Translations under genes and position numbers: made by a program
NCBI GenBank assembly: GCA_001275005.1
Contig: JWZX01003224.1
Coordinates: 1 to 26,476, forward strand
Length of the DNA: 26,476 bases
Origin: Chrysochromulina tobinii
Taxonomy: Eukaryota; Haptophyta; Prymnesiales; Chrysochromulinaceae
Direction of reading: 5' to 3'
Part shown: positions 20,701 to 26,476 of the stretch, one piece after another
Numbering within the stretch: position 1 is the stretch's first letter
Layout of the letters: every line of letters begins with the position of its first letter
Notes under the pieces: model-generated
Database searches by the model: none
The model's input: the letters and a program-made list of their open reading frames with translations, nothing else
Told to the model about the DNA's origin: nothing

Positions 20701-23700
20701 GACGATCGTCAGGTGGGTCGCAGCACACTTCATCCTCTGCTGTTCGAGGACTGATTGAGTGCTAATTGAGTGCCTCCGAGTGCCTCTGACTGCCTCTGCG
20801 TGCGGCGTGATTGCAGGTGCGGCACGATCACCGAGCTAGTGATGCTGGTGCGGGCAGGCTCGCCCAAGGCCCAGGAGGTGGCCGCCGCGGGCCTCTCCGA
20901 GCTCGCGCGCGGCGGCGTCGCCGAGCTGCTCCGGCAGCAAGAGCACAAGGTTCATCAAGAGGAGCTCCAGATGCAGGAGGAGGAGAAGGCGCGGCGCTTG
21001 CAACTCAGGAAGGGAGCTGTCTTCTCGACCGCTGGGGCCCTCACTGGAGACCTCCCCTCAGCCGCCGATGGCTCGATGACGAACCCCGCGCAAGGCGACC
21101 CAGGTGCTCCGCAGAGCGCATCTTCCGAGGATGTCCTCGAGGACGGTAGCGCCAATCGACTCCAAGCGATCGCGGATGCGGGTGGGATCGCGCCGCTCGT
21201 CAACCTACTGGGAGTGGGAGCCACGACGCGTGCGCGAGAGAATGCGGCGGGGGCGCTCTGGCATTTGGCGCTGGACGCTTCGAATCAGATCGCCATCGCA
21301 CGCGCCAATGGCATCATGCCACTCGTGATGCTCCTTGAGCACGAGGCGAGTGCTCTCTGATGGCTCCTATTTGCTCCTCATTGCTTCCGCTGATAGCCCC
21401 TGAGTTACCCCTGATCCCCCAAGATCGCCCCTATGCGTGTCCCTGATTGCCGCCGAGTGCCACCGAGTGACTTTCTGATTTGTCTGGGCTCCCGCGCGCA
21501 CCGCAACTGCGCCGCATACGCACCGCAGGACATTTATCGGGCAGAGGGGACTTTGATGGACGATGGCATCACGCCACGCGCGCACCAGCACGCGTCGGAT
21601 GCGCTGCAACGGCTCGCGGATGGTAACCCAGAGAACCAGGCGGTGATTGCGAAGCATGCAGTTTCGCTGCTGAGCAACCCGAGCGCCGGCGCGCAGAGGC
21701 GTGCCGCCAAGACCCTGCAGACGCTTGGTGCACGCAACCTCGGCTCTCCGGTGCTCATCGTCAATGCTGGCGCGATCTCGCCTCTGGTCAACCTGCTGGC
21801 GCTCGGGATCACTGCGGTCAAGGAAGAGGCGGCGAGCGCGCTCGCGACACTCTCACTCAACTCGCCCTCCACACAGCTCGCGATCAGCACGGGCATCATC
21901 ACGCTCCTCGGCACAGGCAACGCCGAGACACAGGAGCACGTCACCGGGCTGCTGCTTACACTCTCCCAGGACAACGACAATCGCATGGCAATCAGCAAGG
22001 CGGGCGCCATCCCGCGGCTTGTGACGCAGCTGCGCACGATGGCCTCTCCCGCGGGCGCGCGCTCTCAGGAGCTCGCCGCCGCCGTCCTCGCGCGCCTCTC
22101 GGGTGACTCCGATAAGAACGTGAGCGCGATTGCCACCGCCGGCGGCGTGCGCTCCCTCGTGCCCCTCCTCGCGTCAAGCTCAGCGGCGGCGCAGGCGCAC
22201 GCGGCCGCCTGCCTGTCGGACCTCTGCCGCACATCGCTGCGCAACAAGAACGCGATCCTAGCCGAGAACGGCATCCAGATGCTCGTGACGCTGCTGAGCA
22301 ACCCGCTGAGCCACTCGAACACTAAGGCCGAGGCGGCCGGCGCTCTGCTCGCCCTCTCGTCCGGCCAACCCGAGAACCAAAAGGCAATCGCCGACGCCGG
22401 CGCCATCAAGCCACTCGTGGCGCTCCTGGGCGATGACGATAACTACGCTCGCAGGAAGGCGGCGGGGGCGATCGCGGCAATCGGCTACCGCAACACGGCC
22501 AACCAAGATGCCGTCGATAAGTTCAACGGCATCGAGAAGCTGATCGCGCTGCTCGGGCCGACGACGAGGCCGAGGGAGTCGTCGGTTGGACGGAACCGCT
22601 TGGTGACGCGCGACGTCCCCCTCCCCCCCGATACCGAGGGAGCCGGTGGTTCGAGGGAGCCGGTGGGGCGAAGCCGCTTGATGTCAACCGATGTAGTGGG
22701 GGAGCTGGTGGGGCGAAGCCGCTTGGTGTCAACCGATGTCGTGGGGGAGCCGGTGGGGCGAGGCCGCTTGATGTCAACCGATGTCGTGGGGGAGCCGGTG
22801 GGGCGAAGCCGCTTGGTGACTCGCGACGTCGTGGGAAGTACGACGTTGGCCCTTCCGGAGGAGGGAGCATCAACGGGCATCGCTCCCAGTGCGGTGGCGC
22901 CGGTGCAGCTCTCAGCAGCGGCAGCTGGTCCGACCGCAGCTGTTCCGGTCGATGACGAGGTCCGCGCCGAGGCGGCGGCGGCGCTCGCTGTGCTCGCACG
23001 CAAGAATGCCAAGATTCAGGACAAGGTCGCGAGCGTGGGCGGCATCGAGCCGCTCGTGGCACTGCTACAGGGAGACCATGTGTCAGAGAGGGCGAAGGAG
23101 GAGGTACGCTGATTGCCACTGATGACCTGCCTTGCATGTAAGTGCTCATCGCAGCGCCCTCGACCCACTCGTGTGCGCACCAGGCGGCCGCCGCCCTCTG
23201 GTCGCTCGCGAAGCAGCACTACGCTAACCAGATCAAAGTGGCCGAGGCGGGCGGCATCGCGCCTCTCGCGGCGGTGATCGGGCTCAATAGCATACGTGCA
23301 CAGGAGCAGGCGGCGGGCGCGCTGGCCGCGCTCGCGCTCGACAACCCGCAGAATGTGGTGGCGATCGCGGGGCTGCTCGTGTCGTTGGTCATCGGTGTGA
23401 TGGACACGGACGGTGATGGGAAGGTCTCGATGGCCGAGCTCGCGTCGCGAGATCGCGCTCCGAAAGCGGCCGCGGCGCGAGCCGAGCGCTCGCTGGAGGA
23501 GAAGCAGGCCTCTGCCAAGGCAGCTCGCGCCATCTCGTACCTCGCACGCGCCCACCCGGCCAACCAGGCGGCCATCGCGGCGGCGGGTGGCGTTGGGCTT
23601 CTCGTCTCGCTGCTCGATGCGGAGGAGGGCGGCGTCCTCAAGCGCGCGGCGCCGAGCACAGCCCCCGAACGAACGACGCCTGAACGTGGCACGAGGGAGC

Positions 23701-26476
23701 CTCAGAAAGAGCCTGAGGCCGCAGGTACGTTCAGCCATGAGCAGCACCACAAGGAGCTCGCGCGTGCAAGTGATCACCACGGCGCCCGATCGCCCTTCTC
23801 TCTACTTCTCTCCCCACAGGTACGTTCAGCCATGAGCCGCACCACGAGGAGCTCGCGATGGTACAAAAGGATCTCTCCTCCGCGATCTGGCACATGACCA
23901 AGAATAGCGAGCAGAACCAGATCGCCGCGAAGGAGGCGGGCGCGATCATGCCGCTGATCGCGCTGCTCGAAGGGAACCCGATCGTCCGGCCGGACGTCGG
24001 GGGAGCTTTGTGGTCTCTCGCAGCCCACGAGGCCAACCAGGTGGCGACCTCATTGCGTCTGATTACGTCTTGCTGCGCGTCTGATTGCATCTGATTGCAT
24101 CTGGACGTCTGATTGCGTCAGGTGGCGATCGCCGAGAGCGGCGGCATCGTGCCGCTCGTCAACCTGCTGCGAGCGGGCGGGCCCGAGGTACAGCCCGAGG
24201 TGCGCAAGGCGGCGCAGGAGACAGCCGCCGGAGCATTGCATGCGCTCGCCAGGGCGCCCGCCAACCGCGTGTCCATCGCCGACGCTGGAGGCATCCCTCT
24301 GCTCGTGACCCTCTTCGACATCGCGGACGGGTCAGACGAGAGCAAGGAGCAGGTGATGACCACTGATGACTTCTGATGGCCCTTGATTGCCTCCGGGGTG
24401 GCCTCTCATTGCGAGGGTTCGACGTGTGGTTGGAGCAGGCTGCTGGCGCGCTCCTCACGCTCGCACTGCACAACGTGCCCAACCAGATCGCGATCTCGAC
24501 GGAGCTCATCGAGATGCTGCGAGGTTACCCGAGCACCTGCTCTGCCAAGGCGGCCGAGCACGTGACCCAGCTGTTGGGGAGCCTCGCGCAGGACGACGAG
24601 AACCGCGGCGTGATTGCCAAGGCGGGCGGCGTGCCCGAGCTCGCGCGCCAGCTCGCGCTCGGCTCCGAGCCGGCGATGGCGTCGGCCGCCTCGGGCCTCG
24701 CGTTGCTCGCTCTCGGTTCGCGCGCGACGGTGACGCAGGAGCTCGTCAAGCTGCTCGCGTCCGAAGACGAGGCCGTCCGCCAGCGAGCCTCCTCGGCGTT
24801 GCGAGACGTGGCGGCCGGTGAGAAGATGAACAAGGCTCAACGACAGGGGAGTAAGTCCAACTCGGGCGGAGGGGGTGGCTGTGCACCGCTAGTCCGATTG
24901 CTTCAAGATGGTCTCAAGGATGGCAACGTCGAGGCCCAGGAGTACGCGCATCGATGGCCTCTGATGGCCTCTGATGGCCTCTGATGGCCTCTGATGGCCT
25001 CTGATGGCCTCTGATGGCCTCTGAATGCCTCTGATGGCCTCTGATGGCCTCTGATGGCCTCTGATGGCGACCCTCATCAAGCGTGCCCAGGAGCACGCGT
25101 TCTGGTCGCTCTCGAACATCGCGCATGCAAGTGCTCACCACGGCGCCTCCTCGCCATGCTCTCCCCACAGGTACGCGCTCTGGTCGCTCTCGAACGTCGC
25201 CGAGTCGGTCGCGTCTTGGCGCTCGGGCGATCGCCGAGGCGATCGTGTCGGCGGGCGTGATCCAGTCGCTGATCCGATCGCTCGTCGAAGGGCGCTTGAG
25301 CGAGGTCGCCCAGGAGCACGCGGCGCGGGTGCTCTCGGGCCTCGTGCCCCTCGGCACCAATGCGCAGGTGCGTTCATGACCTCGGATGGCCTCGGATGAC
25401 CTCGGATGACCTCTGATGACCTCTAATGACCTCTGATGGCCTCAAATGGTGATGACACCTGATGACCTCTGATGGCCTCTGATGACCTGATGACCTCTGA
25501 TGACCTTTGATGAAATGGCGTCTGATGACACCTGATGACACCTGATGGCATCTGATGGTCACTGATTGGGTCTCGTCCCTTTGGCTCCAATTGCGCAGGC
25601 CATCAAGGAAGGCGGTGGGATCGAACCCCTGTGCCAGCTTCTCCGCCGCGGGAACCCGAGCGCCAAGGTACGCGCCGCGACGACGCTGGGGGAGCTCGCG
25701 CATGAAAGTGCTCACCACGGCGCCCACCACGCCATTCTCTCCCCACAGGTACGCGCCGCGACGACGCTGGGGGAGCTCGCGCTGCGCGCAGGCGCGGCGC
25801 TCGACGTTGCGAAAGCGGGTGCAATCTCCGCCTTTGTTTCGTGGCTCGTCGACCCAAACCTAGGGCAGCCCGAGGTGGCGGCCGCTGCCCTCTCGGACAT
25901 CGCGCTCGACAACCCGGACACGCAGGCGCAGATTGCCGAGGAGGGCGCCATCGAGCCGCTCGTCGCGATGATCGCCCAAGGCACGCGCGCCAATGCGCTG
26001 TTCACGCGGCCCCTCGCGGGCGCCGTCGTGGAAGCCGTCGTTGAAGCCGTCGTGGGCGCAGGCACAGCGCACCCTGCCAGCTTACCGGTACCGATACCGG
26101 CTCCGGCACTGGCATCTGAACCGGTGGAACCGGTGCCCCCCTTGTTACCCCCCTTGTTACCCCCCTTGGCCCTCACTACCAGCGTCGTCGCGAGCGTCGT
26201 CGTGAGCGCTGCCGGCGTTGGTGCGGAGGAGATCGGCGTACCGGTACTCACTGGAGCCTCTCCCATCGAAGCGGGCGCTGTGGTGGGCGTCATGGCGGGC
26301 GCTGTGGCGGGCATTGATGAGGCGGGCGTCGTGGCGGGCGCTGTGGCGGGCATCGACGAGTCGGGCGTCGAGACGGGCGCTGTGGCGGGCGCGGAGCTTC
26401 CAACGCCCCGGCTGGCGACGTCGCAGACCGAGAGCTCGATGCGCTCGCCACAGCGCTCGCCACGTGCCGGTCAGCC
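14725..26476 (+). CDS. Giant armadillo-repeat protein (at least 18 exons, 3' truncated by window)
   Basis: A long solenoid of dozens of ~42-residue armadillo repeats of the type AGGIPPLVALL...AAGALANLA, most like Vac8/ARO-type scaffolds. The likely role is protein binding; the partner is unknown. Inferred exons: 14725-15997, 16130-16498, 16992-17359, 17459-17538, 17646-17716, 17800-18359, 18516-18795, 18882-20479, 20558-20712, 20817-21345, 21529-23103, 23184-23724, 23820-24040, 24122-24352, 24439-24941, 25171-25367, 25599-25667, 25749-beyond 26476. These give about 3,115 codons with frame kept at every junction except for one apparent indel in exon 16 (25202-25245). Exon 8 has an Ala-rich non-repeat linker. 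Exon 11 has a 45-bp coding minisatellite, exon 12 an EF-hand loop, and exon 18 a Pro/Val/Gly-rich tail. Start: ATG before MGRKRCKITAKDIAQYSSLG. Splice calls rest on repeat continuity, without transcripts. Confidence 0.85.
15998..16129 (+). other. ARM intron 1 (minisatellite, exon-end copy)
   Basis: Donor GTGAGCAAG, acceptor GGCAG. Splicing joins DQRAC to EHASFALASIA. It contains five 10-bp units (CTCTGATGAC type). After these comes a degenerate copy (16057-16085) of the last 29 bases of exon 1 (15971-15999). The bases at the donor (GTGAGCAAGCCTC) also resemble the start of exon 2 (GTGAACATGCCTC). Confidence 0.7.
16499..16991 (+). other. ARM intron 2 (GC donor, three repeat arrays)
   Basis: The longest intron (493 nt). 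The donor appears to be GC (CAG|GCGAGTCATCT). A GT version of the same stretch (CAG|GTGAGTCATCT) occurs inside the intron at 16672-16685. It holds an array of TGATGACCTC units (16511-16662), five GATTGATGGC units (about 16813-16865) and a second TGATGA array (16915-16970). A 43-base segment ending in an exon-3-like start (16872-16914) is repeated at the true intron end (16968-17011). Acceptor CCGAGAG is chosen because it keeps frame. Confidence 0.55.
17360..17458 (+). other. ARM intron 3
   Basis: Donor GTTCGTC, acceptor ATCATCAG. Splicing joins LSDEPA to ARDEIVGAGGIRPL. It contains GATTGCCGCTGATGACCC, a relative of the motif in introns 4, 7, 8 and 11. Flank duplication is only weakly visible. 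Confidence 0.6.
17539..17645 (+). other. ARM intron 4 with duplicated exon-5 start
   Basis: The first bases of the intron (GTTTGCGCCCACGGCC...) are a near copy of the start of exon 5 (GTTTGCGGCCACGGCC...), about 22 of 23 bases. Splicing from the first GT to the AG before the second copy gives TKRFAATALARL, a perfect armadillo helix. The core contains CTGATTGCCGCTGATGATG. Confidence 0.7.
17717..17799 (+). other. ARM intron 5, introner-like module copy A
   Basis: The intron begins with a near copy of the exon-6 start (GTGCCGTCGTGCCTCTCG against GTGCCATCGTGCCTCTCG). It ends with a module running from CTCGAACATCGCGCATGC through CAAGTGCTCACCACGGCG to CTCTCCCCACAG. The last 60 bases (17740-17799) are identical to 25111-25170 in intron 15. 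Splicing gives EAGAIVPLVSLLDG. Length 83 nt, so retention would shift the frame. Confidence 0.8.
18360..18515 (+). other. ARM intron 6
   Basis: Donor GTGATTGCC, acceptor CTGTCAG, joining VLIGLQ to GTGLQGKELA. It is rich in TCTGATTGCA units (three in a row near 18461-18494). A stretch CTGCCAGGGGACC inside it echoes the true acceptor and exon start CTGTCAGGGGACC. Confidence 0.65.
18796..18881 (+). other. ARM intron 7 between 40-bp exon duplications, module copy B
   Basis: A 40-base segment at the end of exon 7 (18759-18798) is repeated at 18845-18884 with one mismatch. The 46 bases between hold GTACGTTGATTGCCACTG and GGCATGCAAGTGCTCACC. Splicing from GT of the first copy to AG of the second removes the whole duplication and joins LVREG to SAETKDESAM. 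The first 43 bases match intron 11 with three substitutions. Confidence 0.8.
20480..20557 (+). other. ARM intron 8
   Basis: The exon-8 end CTCGCGAAGG is duplicated at the intron end (20550-20559), and the acceptor AG is the duplicated AAG. Splicing gives ELAKGNGELQDAI. The core includes TACGTTGATTGCCACTGAT, the motif shared with introns 7 and 11. Confidence 0.65.
20713..20816 (+). other. ARM intron 9
   Basis: Donor GTGGGTCG, acceptor ATTGCAG; CAGGTG occurs at both junctions. Splicing joins QKTIVR to CGTITELVML. The body carries GAGTGCCTCTGACTGCCTC-type units. Confidence 0.65.
21346..21528 (+). other. ARM intron 10 (possible GC donor)
   Basis: Phase and repeat continuity favour donor GAG|GCGAGTGC and acceptor CACCGCAG, joining LLEHE to DIYRAEGTLMDD. 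The donor hexamer GCGAGT is the same as in intron 2. The body has degenerate CCCCTGATTGCC-type units. The donor choice is less certain than in the shorter introns. Confidence 0.5.
22657..22836 (+). repeat. Coding 45-bp minisatellite in ARM exon 11
   Basis: About four 45-base units encode variants of EPVGRSRLMSTDVVG, with a related half-unit (VGRNRLVTRDV) just upstream at about 22585. The units keep frame and replace a normal armadillo repeat with an Arg/Ser/Thr-rich linker that could hold phosphorylation sites. Copy number may vary between strains. Confidence 0.85.
23104..23183 (+). other. ARM intron 11, module copy C
   Basis: Begins GTACGCTGATTGCCACTG, followed by ATGACCTGCCTTGCATGTAA, matching the first 43 bases of intron 7 apart from three substitutions. 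Ends GTGTGCGCACCAG. Splicing joins RAKEE to AAAALWSLAKQ. No long exon duplication is obvious at this copy. Confidence 0.75.
23403..23438 (+). other. EF-hand calcium-binding loop within ARM exon 12
   Basis: DTDGDGKVSMAE fits the 12-residue EF-hand loop: Asp at positions 1, 3 and 5, Gly at 6, a hydrophobic residue at 8 and Glu at 12. It is flanked by hydrophobic helix-like sequence (LLVSLVIGVM before, LASRDRAPK after). Only one loop was seen; EF-hands usually pair. Confidence 0.75.
23725..23819 (+). other. ARM intron 12 with 38-bp exon duplication, module copy D
   Basis: GTACGTTCAGCCATGAGC... (23725-23762) is repeated at the start of exon 13 (23820-23857), 36 of 38 bases. Between them lies GTGCAAGTGATCACCACGG followed by CTTCTCTCCCCACAG. 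Splicing restores EAAGTFSHEPHHEELAM. Confidence 0.8.
24041..24121 (+). other. ARM intron 13
   Basis: CAGGTGGCGA occurs at both junctions. Splicing joins HEANQ to VAIAESGGIVPL. The body is built of TCTGATTGCA-type units. Confidence 0.7.
24353..24438 (+). other. ARM intron 14
   Basis: GGAGCAGG occurs at both junctions. Splicing joins SDESKEQ to AAGALLTLAL. The body contains GTGATGACCACTGATGAC. Confidence 0.7.
24942..25170 (+). other. ARM intron 15, minisatellite plus degenerate exon copy plus module copy E
   Basis: The donor GTACGCGC is also the start of exon 16 (GTACGCGC at 25171). Splicing gives EAQEYALWSLSNVAE, a perfect repeat. Inside are twelve 10-bp units (CTGATGGCCT, 24951-25070), then a degenerate copy of the same exon preceded by an AG (GAGCACGCGTTCTGGTCG at 25091), then the module identical to that of intron 5. 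Confidence 0.75.
25202..25245 (+). other. Apparent frameshift within ARM exon 16
   Basis: The frame encoding ALWSLSNVAESVAS must change to the frame encoding IVSAGVIQSLIRSLVEG. Both parts are good armadillo sequence. A one-base indel explains it. A 31-nt GT-AG excision (GTCGCGTC...CGCCGAG) would also restore frame but would be unusually short. Confidence 0.6.
25368..25598 (+). other. ARM intron 16 with minisatellite and exon-end copy
   Basis: The exon-16 end (25341-25368, CTCGTGCCCCTCGGCACC...) reappears in degenerate form at the intron end (25572-25599), so the acceptor AG lies in the copy. Splicing joins LVPLGTNAQ to AIKEGGGIEPL. The body is an irregular TGATGACCTC/TGATGGCCTC array. Confidence 0.7.
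25668..25748 (+). other. ARM intron 17 with 34-bp perfect exon duplication, module copy F
   Basis: The first 34 bases (GTACGCGCCGCGACGACG...) are identical to the start of exon 18 (25749-25782). The rest is CATGAAAGTGCTCACCACGG followed by CATTCTCTCCCCACAG. Its length (81) is a multiple of three and it has no in-frame stop, so retention would simply insert 27 residues. Confidence 0.75.
26133..26390 (+). repeat. Low-complexity coding repeats in ARM exon 18
   Basis: Three 12-base units (CCCCCCTTGTTA type, about 26134-26168) encode PPLL repeats. Then a GGCGCTGTGGCGGGC-based repeat encodes GAVAGIDEAGVV/GAVAGIDESGVE. The frame stays open to the window end, so this is a non-armadillo tail or linker. 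Confidence 0.7.

Overview
The window is nuclear DNA of a GC-rich, intron-bearing eukaryote, most likely a unicellular alga or related protist. Evidence: spliceosomal introns that restore reading frames exactly; a talin/myosin-type FERM protein with a WH2 motif; an Mpv17/PMP22 membrane protein; a gamma-butyrobetaine/trimethyllysine-type dioxygenase; a very large armadillo-repeat protein; and a tyrosine-recombinase mobile element with a chromodomain. Several introns appear to use GC donors, and the base after the acceptor AG is usually G. I cannot name the species; a haptophyte, pelagophyte or dinoflagellate would fit.

Layout. 1-1542: no convincing gene, with a short telomere-like tract near the left end. 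1543-7001 (minus): an 11-exon gene for a ~1,431-residue FERM / coiled-coil / polyproline / WH2 protein, probably an actin-membrane adaptor. 7002-7946: intergenic, with a perfect 10-bp-stem hairpin. 7947-11840 (plus): a decayed mobile element encoding a tyrosine recombinase with chromodomain, a ubiquitin-like domain displaced by a 26-bp tandem duplication, and a truncated P-loop ATPase/helicase. 11983-12642 (plus): single-exon Mpv17/PMP22 protein. 12885-14351 (plus): single-exon Fe(II)/2-oxoglutarate dioxygenase, with a 38-bp tandem duplication over its stop codon. 14725-26476 (plus, runs off the window): an armadillo-repeat gene with at least 18 exons and ~3,115 codons in view, carrying an EF-hand loop and a 45-bp coding minisatellite.

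The most interesting signal is in the introns of the armadillo gene. Many are bounded by direct duplications of exon sequence, up to 34/34 and 39/40 bases, spanning AG|G(T). Six of them share an introner-like module; two copies 7.4 kb apart are identical over about 60 bases, and one copy carries a fragment of another locus's exon. Four introns also contain 10-bp minisatellites whose unit contains TGA, so stop codons fall in all three forward frames. Together this looks like recent, continuing intron gain within one gene by exon-segment duplication plus spread of a short repeat module.

Exon boundaries were inferred by eye from frame, protein-family continuity and splice signals, without transcript data.
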